The notes under the pieces were generated by a model. That model had not been told where the DNA came from. It saw only the letters and a list, made by a program, of their open reading frames with translations, and made no database searches. A DNA stretch of 47,289 bases from Herbinix sp. (lineage in GTDB: Bacteria > Bacillota > Clostridia > Lachnospirales > Lachnospiraceae), in assembly GCA_029238935.1 (NCBI GenBank), contig JAQZBN010000034.1:1-47289 (forward strand), written 5' to 3'. Every line of letters begins with the position of its first letter. Position 1 is the stretch's first letter. Positions 1 through 8,537 of the stretch are shown here, in pieces. A program made the translations under genes and the position numbers.

Positions 1-47
1 AGCTTTATGAAAAGGCTCGTGAGGAAGGTTTACAGTTAGCAGGTTAA
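1..47 (+). CDS. C-terminal end of an unidentified gene (partial)
   Basis: The first 47 bases read in frame 3 as LYEKAREEGLQLAG followed by TAA at 45-47. The rest of the gene lies left of the window, so its function cannot be named. A weak hairpin (7 pairs, one G-U, about 49-71) follows at once and may end this transcript, leaving msrA to its own promoter. The frame is uninterrupted and the stop is followed by non-coding sequence, but the piece is too short to exclude chance. Confidence 0.45.
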   Translation, partial: LYEKAREEGLQLAG

Positions 48-178
48 AGTGAGGATTGTTTTCTCATTTTAACTTGTACTAAATCTTGACATAGGACCAT
101 ATGTTTTAATGAAAATAGATTGAAAATAATAGAAAAAAAGTATACTATATTGTTATCAAATCAGTGAGGTGAGTGCTT

Positions 179-706
179 ATGAATGAAATATTAAAAGAAA
201 TCTATTTAGCCGGTGGTTGCTTCTGGGGAACCGAAAAATATCTATCTAATGTGACCGGTGTTGTTCAGACCGATGTTGGCTATGCCAATGGAAATACAGA
301 GAACCCGACGTATCAGGAAGTTTGCCATAACAATACTGGTCATGCAGAAACGGTAAGAGTAATCTATAATCCAAAACAGGTTAGCTTGGAATTTATACTT
401 ACCTTATATTATGACGTAATCGATCCGACTTCTGTAAATCGACAAGGAGCGGATACCGGTACCCAATACCGTACAGGTATCTACTACGTAGATTCACAGG
501 ATGTAGCAATCATAGAGAATTCAATTCAAGAACTCCAGAAAAAATATGAAGCTCCTATTGCTATTGAGGTTCTTCCATTAAAGAATTACTATCTTGCAGA
601 GGAATATCATCAAAAATATCTGGACAAGAACCCAACAGGCTATTGCCATATCCGTAAAGATAAATTTGATAAAGCTAAATTAGCTAAGGATACCAGTTTA
701 GAATAA
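179..706 (+). CDS. msrA: Peptide methionine-S-sulfoxide reductase MsrA
   Basis: Reduces the S epimer of methionine sulfoxide in proteins and free methionine, a cytoplasmic oxidative-damage repair enzyme. The N-terminal GGCFWGTEKY motif holds the catalytic cysteine (residue 14 of the 175-residue product), and the conserved TGHAETVRV, GTQYRTGIYY and AEEYHQKYL segments of the family follow. No MsrB domain is fused. The length is normal for single-domain MsrA. An upstream in-frame GTG at 173 lies inside the ribosome binding site GAGGTGAG, so ATG 179 is taken as the start. It stands alone and converges with the gene at 791-1432. Confidence 0.95.
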   Translation: MNEILKEIYLAGGCFWGTEKYLSNVTGVVQTDVGYANGNTENPTYQEVCHNNTGHAETVRVIYNPKQVSLEFILTLYYDVIDPTSVNRQGADTGTQYRTGIYYVDSQDVAIIENSIQELQKKYEAPIAIEVLPLKNYYLAEEYHQKYLDKNPTGYCHIRKDKFDKAKLAKDTSLE

Positions 707-751
707 TACAAATCAAAACGAATTGAGATGATATATTTCATATAACAATAA

Positions 752-785
752 AAGTTCCGGGTCCATAAATGGATTTCCCGAACTT
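752..785. terminator. Hairpin between convergent msrA and the gene at 791-1432
   Basis: AAGTTC and GGG on the left pair with CCC and GAACTT on the right, with one bulged C and an inner TCCA/TGGA stem. It sits midway between two convergent stop codons. The T-tracts are short on both sides, so it is probably a modest bidirectional terminator. Confidence 0.6.
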
Positions 786-790
786 CTTAA

Positions 791-1432
791 TTAAATATAT
801 AATTCTTTTTGCTTGATCAACCGGTATTCTGATAGCCTTCCCCGATAGATTGATTTTAGTCTTGGATTCAAGCGGATATCTCTGGGTTTAACCATTGTAT
901 AACTTTTATTAAAGATTTTGATGTCACTGCGTTCTAATATATAAGCAACAAACTGTGAACAAAAGTACCGCTGCTTCTTTTGGATAGGAATATTTAATGC
1001 TGCTCCTAATAAGCCAAGAAAATTGTAGGAATAATCATCTTTGTTGTTTTTAAAAATACTGATCTCTTCCCGTAGCCTTATGTATTGCTTTTCTGTTATT
1101 TTTAATTGGTATACATTACATGTAGTCGAGGTGTATTTACCAAAAATTCCGTTATTAATATCTTCTTCCACAAATCCAGCATTAAAAGGATTTCGTATTC
1201 CTCTTCGAGCAAAGCTGTACATCTCCTCAAGATCTTCATCAAAAGCGATGGATGCATGCGCATACGGCTCACTGGTATACAAATGAATCATCCTAGCCGG
1301 ATAAGTCTGTGTCTGCGTCAAAACAATATAAATGTTCTTGTTCCTAGCAGCCTTATTCAAATTTTTCTTTGTTTTTAAATTCTTCATCGTATTATACCCA
1401 TTATACATTACTTTATTTATATCTGATAGCAC
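791..1432 (-). CDS. Permuted NlpC/P60-like (YiiX-type) cysteine hydrolase
   Basis: About 210 residues. The middle carries the signature of circularly permuted papain-fold enzymes: a histidine in AHASIAF (near residue 59) and, about 100 residues later, a cysteine in RYFCSQFVAYIL (near residue 158). In this fold (YiiX/YaeF-like, NlpC/P60 superfamily) these form the catalytic His/Cys pair, acting on amide or thioester bonds in peptidoglycan peptides or lipids. There is no signal peptide or membrane segment, so it may act in the cytoplasm. The start is unsure: GTG 1432 has AGGGGA only 2 bases upstream, while ATG at 1408 and 1387 lack good sites. The substrate is unknown. Confidence 0.7.
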   Translation of the reverse strand: MLSDINKVMYNGYNTMKNLKTKKNLNKAARNKNIYIVLTQTQTYPARMIHLYTSEPYAHASIAFDEDLEEMYSFARRGIRNPFNAGFVEEDINNGIFGKYTSTTCNVYQLKITEKQYIRLREEISIFKNNKDDYSYNFLGLLGAALNIPIQKKQRYFCSQFVAYILERSDIKIFNKSYTMVKPRDIRLNPRLKSIYRGRLSEYRLIKQKELYI

Positions 1433-1499
1433 ATCCCCTAGTTTCTTATCTCGATATTACTTATTATATTACATGTTGCATCAGATTTCAAATATAAAA

Positions 1500-1539
1500 G
1501 GTATCATAACAAAATTTTGTAAATTATGAATATGATATC
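1500..1539 (-). terminator. Possible terminator of the trp operon
   Basis: On the minus strand GATATCAT and ATGATACC can pair (8 positions, one mismatch) around a 24-base loop, with a T-rich run downstream. It lies just beyond the trpA stop. The stem is weak, so this is a tentative call. Confidence 0.35.
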
Positions 1540-1557
1540 ATCTTTTCAATGAAACCA

Positions 1558-2334
1558 TTAAACTATCTTCAAAGAATTCTTCATTTGATGAATGTATTCC
1601 ACCACTGGTGAAATGCATTCATGTCCATATTCGGCAATGATCTTAACTATAGCACTACCTACAATAACACCATCCGCATATTCTGCCATGCGAGCTGCTT
1701 GTTCTGGGGTAGAAATACCAAAACCAATCGCACAGGGAATATCTTTTTCATTTTTTACAGATTTTATCATTGTCTCCACTGTATCATCGATTTCTCCTCG
1801 TACTCCGGTTACCCCAAGGGATGATACACAATAGAGAAATCCTTCTGCCTCTTTTGCAATCATCCGAATACGCTCCTTCGAAGTAGGCGCTATCATGGAG
1901 ATAAGGCAAACACCATACTTATCACAATATGGTTTTAACTCCTCACGTTCTTCAAAGGGGACATCCGGGACAATAACCGCATCGATACCAACCTCTCTAC
2001 AATTTTTCATAAACCGATCCGTCCCATAGGTAAAAATGGGATTGGCATAGGTCATGAATGCAATTGGTACCAAACAGGTTTGATGAACTCGTTTTACCAT
2101 AGAAAATATCAGATCTGTTGTTGTTCCGGCAGACAACGCACGAATATCGGCCTCCTGGATGACCGGCCCTTCCGCCACCGGATCTGAAAAGGGAATTCCT
2201 AACTCAATTAGATCTGCTCCTGCTTCTGCCATCTGAAGTACTAGTTGTTCGGTCACATCGATGGACGGATCACCTGCTGTGATAAATGGAATGAAAGCTT
2301 TTTTATTATTAAATACCTCCTGCAATCTATTCAT
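1558..2334 (-). CDS. trpA: Tryptophan synthase alpha subunit
   Basis: Cleaves indole-3-glycerol phosphate to indole and glyceraldehyde-3-phosphate; indole is passed through a tunnel to TrpB. This is a 258-residue TIM barrel of normal length with PFITAGDP near the N-terminus, the catalytic Glu and Asp in [14 protein letters not shown], and phosphate-binding GFGIS and [10 protein letters not shown] segments. It is the last gene of the operon and starts inside trpB (8-base overlap ATGAATAG), preceded by GGGGGG as ribosome binding site. It looks intact. Confidence 0.97.
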   Translation of the reverse strand: MNRLQEVFNNKKAFIPFITAGDPSIDVTEQLVLQMAEAGADLIELGIPFSDPVAEGPVIQEADIRALSAGTTTDLIFSMVKRVHQTCLVPIAFMTYANPIFTYGTDRFMKNCREVGIDAVIVPDVPFEEREELKPYCDKYGVCLISMIAPTSKERIRMIAKEAEGFLYCVSSLGVTGVRGEIDDTVETMIKSVKNEKDIPCAIGFGISTPEQAARMAEYADGVIVGSAIVKIIAEYGHECISPVVEYIHQMKNSLKIV

Positions 2335-3511
2335 AAATCTTTACCCCCCGATATCTTGCGATGGCTGCCACATCCTTATCCCCTCTTCCTGATAGGCATA
2401 TTACCATAATCTGGTCCTTCCTCATGGTTGGTGCTAGTTTTTTTGCATAGGCTATTGCATGAGCACTTTCAATCGCAGGAATAATTCCTTCCTTTCTAGC
2501 TAAGTACTCAAAGGCTTCCACTGCTTCCTGATCAGTCACAGGTACATATTCCGCTCTCTTTGAATCATATAGATTGGCATGCTCCGGTCCTACTCCCGGA
2601 TAATCAAGCCCTGCCGAGATCGAATACACCGGTGCAATCTGTCCATATTCATCCTGGCAAAAATATGACTTCATTCCGTGGAAAATACCTACCGTTCCGG
2701 TTGCTACTGTGGCTGCTGTTTTACTGGTGTCCGCACCAAGCCCGGCAGCTTCACAGCCAATGAGTCTCACCTCGGAATCATTGATAAACTCATAAAATAA
2801 TCCCATGGCATTGCTACCCCCACCGACACAGGCAAGCAGCACATCCGGAAGTTTTCCCTCCTTCTTAAGCATTTGGTCTTTTACTTCCCGACCTATAATG
2901 CTTTGAAAATCTCGGACAATCGTAGGAAATGGATGAGGCCCCATCACTGATCCCAAAACATAATGGGTATCTTCCATTCGTTTCGTCCACTCCCGCATCG
3001 TCTCATTTACTGCATCCTTTAAGGTCAGAGTTCCGCTCGTCACTGCGTGAACTTTGGCACCAAGAAGCTCCATCCGATATACATTGAGAACTTGGCGATC
3101 TGTATCTTCTTTTCCCATATAGATTTCACATTCTAAGCCCAGTAATGCTGCTGCAGTTGCTGTAGCTACCCCATGCTGTCCAGCTCCGGTTTCAGCAATT
3201 ACTCTGGTTTTTCCCATCTTCTTCGCTAATAGGACCTGACCTAGTACATTGTTTATTTTGTGGGAACCGGTATGATTTAGATCCTCCCTTTTTAAGTAGA
3301 TTTTTGCTCCACCCAGATCCTTCGTCATCTTCTCGGCATAATATAGAAGGGATGGCCTGCCAGCATATTGATTTAGCAAATCATTTAATTCTTTCTGAAA
3401 TTCTACATCTTCTTTCAACGCAAGATATGCTTCTTCTACTTCTTGAACTGCATTCATTAATGTTTCAGGGATATATTGGCCCCCATGTATTCCAAATCTA
3501 CCTTTTGACAT
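2327..3511 (-). CDS. trpB: Tryptophan synthase beta subunit
   Basis: PLP enzyme that condenses indole with serine to make tryptophan, in an alpha2-beta2 complex with TrpA. At 394 residues it is full length. HTGSHKINN holds the PLP lysine, [12 protein letters not shown] follows, and GGGSNAMG binds the cofactor phosphate. N-terminal [16 protein letters not shown] is typical of TrpB1. The start shares one base with the trpF stop (TAATG), with GAGG just upstream inside trpF, which suggests coupled translation. Confidence 0.97.
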   Translation of the reverse strand: MSKGRFGIHGGQYIPETLMNAVQEVEEAYLALKEDVEFQKELNDLLNQYAGRPSLLYYAEKMTKDLGGAKIYLKREDLNHTGSHKINNVLGQVLLAKKMGKTRVIAETGAGQHGVATATAAALLGLECEIYMGKEDTDRQVLNVYRMELLGAKVHAVTSGTLTLKDAVNETMREWTKRMEDTHYVLGSVMGPHPFPTIVRDFQSIIGREVKDQMLKKEGKLPDVLLACVGGGSNAMGLFYEFINDSEVRLIGCEAAGLGADTSKTAATVATGTVGIFHGMKSYFCQDEYGQIAPVYSISAGLDYPGVGPEHANLYDSKRAEYVPVTDQEAVEAFEYLARKEGIIPAIESAHAIAYAKKLAPTMRKDQIMVICLSGRGDKDVAAIARYRGVKIYE

Positions 3512-4125
3512 TACCTCACACTCCTAACCATTGTTACCAACTCTTTTATTTTCATCGCATCTTTAAAACCATCTATCTCTACACCACTGCTAACATCAAT
3601 CCCATAAAGCTTTTCTTGCTTTAATACCAGTTCTATATTATCAATACGGATACCTCCAGCCAGAAAATACGGGATCGGGATATTTTTTATCAATGACCAA
3701 TCAAAGGTCATTCCGCTACCTCCTACCATGGACCCATGGTAGGAATCAAATAAAATAAAATCTGCAATATACACCATACTTCGTTTGATATCGTCTTGAT
3801 TACGGACTCTGATTACTTTTATAATTTGATTCGGAATCTCCTGTCTCAGTTTTTTGATATAATCCGTCGTTTCTTCTCCATGGAGTTGAACAAGATCGAT
3901 GATCTTCCTTTGGCAAAGATCGATAATACTCTCCATCTCTTCATTGACAAAGACGCCAACAGCTTCGATGGATGGACTTAATTGCTTTTTTAGTTTATAA
4001 GCCAACTCTTTTGACACCTGTCTTTTGCTTTTAGCAAATACAAATCCGATATAATCCGGTAAAACTTCATTCACTACCAGGATATCTTTTTCTCGGGTTA
4101 ATCCGCAGATTTTTATCTTAGTCAT
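3511..4125 (-). CDS. trpF: Phosphoribosylanthranilate isomerase
   Basis: Isomerises N-(5-phosphoribosyl)anthranilate to the CdRP intermediate. The product is 204 residues from ATG 4125, which has GAGGTG at good spacing; an upstream in-frame TTG at 4149 lies inside trpC and has no such site. [15 protein letters not shown] at the N-terminus contains the catalytic cysteine, DLVQLHG the substrate loop, and FLAGGI and GIDVSSGVE the phosphate-binding end. It overlaps trpC by 8 bases (ATGACTAA). Confidence 0.95.
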   Translation of the reverse strand: MTKIKICGLTREKDILVVNEVLPDYIGFVFAKSKRQVSKELAYKLKKQLSPSIEAVGVFVNEEMESIIDLCQRKIIDLVQLHGEETTDYIKKLRQEIPNQIIKVIRVRNQDDIKRSMVYIADFILFDSYHGSMVGGSGMTFDWSLIKNIPIPYFLAGGIRIDNIELVLKQEKLYGIDVSSGVEIDGFKDAMKIKELVTMVRSVR

Positions 4126-5026
4126 ACCGATCACCTCGCAGTAAGGCAATCATCTCCCTTTTGAGGTTACTTCTCATTAATGCTTCTCCGATTAGTACAG
4201 CATCAATATTAGCCTTCTTAACCAGTTCAATGTCCTGTAATGATTGGATACCACTTTCCGCTATATAGATTACTTGATCTGGGACCATATCCCGTAAACG
4301 GATACAATTTTGTATATCTACATCGAAGGTTTGTAAATTCCGGTTATTGACACCTATGATACTAGCCCCAGCTTGCAGAGCAGAAGCTATTTCCTCTTCT
4401 GTATGTACTTCCACCAGGGCAGAAAGTCCTAGGGAATCACATAACTTAATAAATCTTTGAAGGGTATCTGTAGGTAAGATAGCACAGATTAATAATACAG
4501 CATCCGCTCCTAAGTACTTAGATTCATAAATCTGGTATTCATCGATTGTAAAATCTTTGCGAAGTACCGGGATGGAAACCTGCTCACTGATTTCTTTTAA
4601 ATACTGATCACTTCCTTGAAAATAGTCCGGCTCAGTTAAAACAGAAATTGCACTGGCTCCTGCCTCTTCATATTCTTTTGCGATGGACAGATAGGGAAAA
4701 TGCTCTGCAATTACTCCTTTTGATGGGGATGCCTTTTTTACCTCACAAATCAAAGCGATATCATTACCATCAAAATCTGATATTATTTTATCCTTAACCT
4801 CCCCAGCGGTTTTGGACTCTAATTTCATGGTATCCTCCGTTATTTTATTTGGTCTCTTACTCCTTCGCTTTCGTAATGCATCTTCAAAAGCATATGTTGG
4901 CCTATGATTAAAACTTCTAGGAATACCTCCTAGATATATTAATTCCTTTAATTCCTCTAATGATTTGTTTTCTTTGGCTTTCTCCACTCTTTTTTTGCTG
5001 GAGTCAGCTAGTATATCAAGTATCAT
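4118..5026 (-). CDS. trpC: Indole-3-glycerol phosphate synthase with an extra N-terminal segment
   Basis: Closes the indole ring from CdRP. The core is standard: ICEVKKASPSKG (catalytic lysine), FLQ-type barrel strands ending in LRKDFTIDEYQIYES, VEVHTEEE, GVNNRNLQTF, and AESGIQS near the C-terminus. The product is 302 residues against the usual 255-270. The extra length is about 37 residues (near 52-88, bases 4763-4873), rich in Lys, Arg, Glu and Asp, between the N-terminal helix (YAFEDALRKR) and the first barrel strand. Start ATG 5026 has GGAGG at good spacing. A 91-base gap separates it from trpD. Confidence 0.95.
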   Translation of the reverse strand: MILDILADSSKKRVEKAKENKSLEELKELIYLGGIPRSFNHRPTYAFEDALRKRRSKRPNKITEDTMKLESKTAGEVKDKIISDFDGNDIALICEVKKASPSKGVIAEHFPYLSIAKEYEEAGASAISVLTEPDYFQGSDQYLKEISEQVSIPVLRKDFTIDEYQIYESKYLGADAVLLICAILPTDTLQRFIKLCDSLGLSALVEVHTEEEIASALQAGASIIGVNNRNLQTFDVDIQNCIRLRDMVPDQVIYIAESGIQSLQDIELVKKANIDAVLIGEALMRSNLKREMIALLRGDRYD

Positions 5027-5117
5027 AGGGTAATCCTCCGTTTCGAATACTGATAGCCAATTCCCTTTATCAATTCTCTTTCTATATAATGAAAGGCTTA
5101 TTAAGTTATTAATCTGC

Positions 5118-6125
5118 TTATTGATTGGACAACTGAATAAATCTCATTAGTTTCTCCTTTGCCTTACCGCTGTCAATGATTTCTCCTGCTAATTTAACAC
5201 ATTCTCTCAAAGTAATGTGATCATAGGACATATAGAGACAAACAGCTGAATTTAATAACACGATATCCCTTTTAGGACCTTTCTCACCCTCTAGTATCGA
5301 TAATGCAATCTCTGCATTTTCCTTTGGATTCCCTCCCACCAAATCAGCAGGGTTACAATAGTCAAGTCCAAATTGTCTGGGATCTAAGAAAAAGCTATTA
5401 ATTCTGCCCTGATTGACTTCACAGACCGTAGTAGAGGTCGTCAAGGACACTTCATCCAACCCATCATGACCATGAACTACCATCGCTCTTTTTACCCCGA
5501 GATTGAAAAGTACACTTGCTAGAGGCTCTACCAGCTTCTCGTCATAAACCCCAAGCAGCTGTAGATTAGCACTGGCAGGACTTGATAGGGGACCTAGAAT
5601 ATTAAATAGGGTCCTAACACCCAGTTCTTTCCGTACCGGCCCGGCGTATTTCATCGAAGTATGGTAAAGAGGAGCAAACATGAAGCAAATACCGATCTCT
5701 TTTAAAATCCTCTCACTCTTCTCTACTGGTATATCGATCTTAACTCCTAAGGCCTCCAGTACATCGGCACTGCCACATTTACTGGAAACACTGCGGTTCC
5801 CATGTTTTGCGACGGGAATGCCCCCTGCTGATATGATTAGGGAGGATATCGTAGAAATATTAAAGGTATTCGCCTCATCTCCGCCGGTTCCTACGATATC
5901 CAGGACATCACCGGATACTTTTAACTTTGTTCCGTACTTTCTCATTATCATGGCACAAGCGGTAATCTCCTCTATAGTTTCTCCTTTCATCCGCATCGAG
6001 GTAAGAAAGGCAGCAATCTGAGCATTAGTCGCCTGACCACTCATAATCTCATCCATGACCGCTTTGGCAGAGTTAAGGGATAAATTCTCTCGATTAATTA
6101 ATTGATAAATCGCTTCTTGTATCAT
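5118..6125 (-). CDS. trpD: Anthranilate phosphoribosyltransferase
   Basis: Transfers phosphoribose from PRPP to anthranilate. The 335-residue product has the glycine loop DIVGTGGDEANTFNIST for pyrophosphate binding, KHGNRSVSSKCGSAD, and VHGHDGLDEVS. It is not fused to trpG, unlike enteric bacteria. GTG 6131 is only two bases from GGAGG, so ATG 6125 is preferred. The gene begins 32 bases inside the end of trpG, so its ribosome binding site is within trpG coding sequence. Confidence 0.95.
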   Translation of the reverse strand: MIQEAIYQLINRENLSLNSAKAVMDEIMSGQATNAQIAAFLTSMRMKGETIEEITACAMIMRKYGTKLKVSGDVLDIVGTGGDEANTFNISTISSLIISAGGIPVAKHGNRSVSSKCGSADVLEALGVKIDIPVEKSERILKEIGICFMFAPLYHTSMKYAGPVRKELGVRTLFNILGPLSSPASANLQLLGVYDEKLVEPLASVLFNLGVKRAMVVHGHDGLDEVSLTTSTTVCEVNQGRINSFFLDPRQFGLDYCNPADLVGGNPKENAEIALSILEGEKGPKRDIVLLNSAVCLYMSYDHITLRECVKLAGEIIDSGKAKEKLMRFIQLSNQ

Positions 6126-6702
6126 AGTCACTTCCTCCGATCTGCAAGAAATTTCTAATGATTACCTCGCCTTGAGGTGTTAAAATAGATTCCGGATGAA
6201 ACTGCAAACCATATATCTCATGATCCCGATGCTTTAGTGCCATAATTTCACCTTCTTCATCCTCTGCAATTACCAAGAGCTCATCCGGAAGGGTATCTTT
6301 TCGTACAATAAGCGAATGATATCTTGCAGCTTGTATGATCGGAGCTAGACCCTTAAATATTCTGCTGCCATTGGCAATATGAATACTACTTTGCTTACTG
6401 TGCATCAGTTTCTTTGCTAAGCTTACTGTCGCTCCAAAAGCTTCTCCGATAGCCTGGTGACCTAAGCATACCCCAAGAATGGGAATTATTCCCTTTAATT
6501 CATCTACCACTTGTTCACAGACTCCGGCATCTTTGGGATAACCAGGTCCTGGGGATAGAATAATGTGACTTGGTGCTAATTCTTTAATCTGTTCCAATGT
6601 CAACTCATCATTGCGGATTATTTTTATATTCTCTTCCATACTTGCGGCTAGCTGAACCAAATTGTAGGTGAAGCTATCATAATTATCAATTAATAAAATC
6701 AT
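6094..6702 (-). CDS. trpG: Anthranilate synthase glutamine amidotransferase subunit
   Basis: Class I amidotransferase that feeds ammonia from glutamine to TrpE; it may also serve PabB. The nucleophile is Cys79 in GVCLGHQAIGE and the partner residues are His169 and Glu171 in QFHPESILT. It begins with the typical MILLIDNYDSFTYNLVQ. It overlaps trpE by ATGA. The last 13 residues extend past the usual end and overlap trpD. The gene is open and looks functional even though its partner trpE is broken. Confidence 0.95.
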   Translation of the reverse strand: MILLIDNYDSFTYNLVQLAASMEENIKIIRNDELTLEQIKELAPSHIILSPGPGYPKDAGVCEQVVDELKGIIPILGVCLGHQAIGEAFGATVSLAKKLMHSKQSSIHIANGSRIFKGLAPIIQAARYHSLIVRKDTLPDELLVIAEDEEGEIMALKHRDHEIYGLQFHPESILTPQGEVIIRNFLQIGGSDYDTRSDLSIN

Positions 6703-7376
6703 AGATCATCCACCTCCCTGGCTGTTTTGATTGCCTCCATCACTGCTTTTGCTTTCTGTTCTGACTCTTCATACTCCTTCTCAGGAATACTATCTGCGAC
6801 AATTCCTCCACCAGCCTGAACATAAACCCTGTCATTCTTTTTTACTGCCATACGGATTGCAATGCAGGTATCCATATTTCCAGTGAAATCAATATAACCA
6901 ATCGCTCCTCCATAGATTCCTCTAGGTACTGTCTCTAATTCATCAATGATTTCACAAGCCCGTATCTTCGGAGCTCCGGATAAAGTCCCTGCCGGAAGAA
7001 TTGCTTCAATTGCATCATAGGCATCCTTATCTGGTTTTATCGTACTTTCAACTTCAGAAGTGATGTGCATAATTCTGGAGTATCTTTGTATTCGCATATA
7101 ATCAATAACCTGAACCGTGGACACCTTTGATATTTTCCCAAGATCGTTACGGCCAAGATCCACCAGCATATTATGTTCGGACAGTTCTTTTTCATCGGAT
7201 AATAGCTCCTGTTCTAATAAGTCATCCTCCTCCTTCGTCCTCCCCCTTGGTCTGGAACCGGCAATTGGAAAGGTAGAAAGTTTATTGTCCTGTAATTTTA
7301 CCAGGGTCTCCGGTGAAGTACTGATCAGCTGCACGTCATCATTTTGTAGGAACACCATATATGGTGACGGATTCAA
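6699..7376 (-). pseudogene. trpE: Anthranilate synthase component I, 3' part of a broken trpE
   Basis: This 225-codon piece is the C-terminal chorismate-binding half of TrpE. It opens with [10 protein letters not shown], then [63 protein letters not shown] and VQAGGGIVADS, all family-typical. It is in a different frame from the upstream half. An intact TrpE has about 43 residues between the EEYC and NPSPYM motifs; here those motifs are joined through an out-of-frame TGA at about 7375. A TTG at 7376 could in principle start it, but it lacks the N-terminal domain and part of the active site. It ends in an ATGA overlap with trpG. Confidence 0.85.
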
Positions 7377-8035
7377 CAGTATTCCTCTTTGGTAACATTG
7401 CAGGTAAAGTGTGGTATCCCATAGGTGGTATGCTTTGGTAACGGAATTGGATCCAGGATAAAGCGGGTCAGATTTTCAATCTCTGCTACTGCCTTTCCGT
7501 AGTTTTCCATCACCTGGTCGGTTTTCATATTTACCACAATACAGATTTTTTGCTTCAGATGATCATAAGCAATGACTTTATCAAATAACATTAGGTCAAA
7601 GTCATAAAATTCACTGGATTTTAGTTTTAATACCGGCTCAGCATATCCAATCATCTCATATGCGAAATAGCCAACGAAACCTCCAGTGAAAGGTGGCATT
7701 CCATTCAGTTTTGGAGCCTGATACTGCTTCATCATTTCTCGGACGATATTTAGAGGTCTTTTAGAATGGATTACGGTTTTCTCTTCTTCCTCAATCGTTA
7801 CTTCTCCATTTTTACATGTAATTCTAAGAATTGGATCAAATCCTAAGAAGGAGTATCTTCCCCATTTTTCACCACCCTCAACGCTTTCTAACAGATAATA
7901 CCGTTTGCTCCTCTGTGCCAGCTTTCGAAGTAAAGTGATAGGTGTTATAACATCGGCATAAATCTCTTTGCAGATAGGTATCATGCTGTAGTTATCTGCT
8001 AGAGTTTCGATTTCTTTGCAGCTTGGTGTAATCAT
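7373..8035 (-). pseudogene. trpE: Anthranilate synthase component I, 5' part of a broken trpE
   Basis: This 220-codon piece is the N-terminal regulatory half of TrpE. YYLLESVEGGEKWGRYSFLG (residues 47-66) contains the LLES element that binds feedback tryptophan, and PPFTGGFVGYFAYE follows. Reading stops right after NVTKEEYC, where an intact enzyme continues into the YIxxGDxFQVVLSQR strand. The missing stretch is about 40 codons plus a frame change, so an internal deletion is likelier than a base-call error. ATG 8035 has only a weak ribosome binding site (AAGTAAG); a better AAAGGAG (8072-8078) lies 37 bases upstream, before a four-codon reading frame (MKNK) that stops two codons ahead of ATG 8035. 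Confidence 0.85.
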
Positions 8036-8217
8036 AGATTCTTACTTATTTTTCATTGATGGGATGAAAAACTCCTTTCTTGAAATTTTAGTATTAAGTG
8101 TGGGAAGTTACGGAAAATATCAAAGTAAAGTCTCAGCATAAAAGTTATGATCATAGATTACATTTCTACATAAGCTTCGAGTTGAGTGTATTCATTCATT
8201 GATAATTTCCTAAGCAA

Positions 8218-8262
8218 TAAAAAAAGCCCTTGCCCCTGCTCAAATAAACAGGGACAAAAGCT
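8218..8262 (-). terminator. T-box-controlled terminator of the trp leader
   Basis: On the minus strand AGCTTTTGTCCCTG (8249-8262) pairs with CAGGGGCAAGGGCT (8225-8238) over 14 positions with three G-U pairs, a 10-base loop, then a T run into 8218. The 5' side directly follows the T-box sequence, as required for a terminator/antiterminator switch. Confidence 0.9.
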
Positions 8263-8495
8263 TACACTTCTGCGGTACCACCCATATTGATGTATGATAA
8301 ATACATCCACTCCTTTTGCATACCATCATATGCACCCCACTGATAACGGACAGGGTTCCCGTAAGCGCCTACTCTACTATGATTTCGGGCTTCCCTCACA
8401 AGTCCATTCAGAATCACCTTTGTAACCGCATTCCCACCCATAGCGGCTCTCTGTATACAAGTAATGTTTCTTACTTCTCTTGCTCAACGGTTTCT
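8218..8495 (-). promoter_or_regulatory. Tryptophan T-box leader
   Basis: RNA that binds tRNA-Trp and lets transcription continue when the tRNA is uncharged. The conserved T-box GGGTGGTACCGCA is at 8271-8283. Stem I shows AGAGAGCCGC and the GGTGGGAATGCGG distal part. The specifier loop reads GAATGGAC, the usual GAA-specifier-A arrangement, giving UGG (8404-8406) for tryptophan. An alternative terminator (8218-8262) follows. About 180 bases without recognised structure separate the terminator from the trpE start. Confidence 0.93.
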
Positions 8496-8507
8496 TATAT
8501 TAAACGC

Positions 8508-8537
8508 ATTATAACGTAGGACATTTCTTTTTGTCAA
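8508..8537 (-). promoter_or_regulatory. trp operon promoter
   Basis: The minus strand has a perfect -35 TTGACA (8532-8537), an 18-base spacer and a perfect -10 TATAAT (8508-8513). Transcription would begin near 8500, just before the T-box leader. The -35 overlaps the stop codon of the upstream permease gene (8534-8536). Confidence 0.85.

Noticed and set aside
1041..1529. Several plus-strand open frames
   Set aside because: They lie opposite the permuted NlpC-like gene and its upstream region, lack ribosome binding sites and have no recognisable motifs.
5680..6021. A 113-codon plus-strand frame inside trpD
   Set aside because: It is antisense to a well-conserved part of trpD, so it is a reading shadow.
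7370..7385. Programmed frameshift in trpE
   Set aside because: About 40 conserved residues are absent at the junction, which frameshifting cannot restore.
8316..8519. A 67-codon plus-strand frame
   Set aside because: It is the complement of the T-box leader; the RNA structure explains the sequence.
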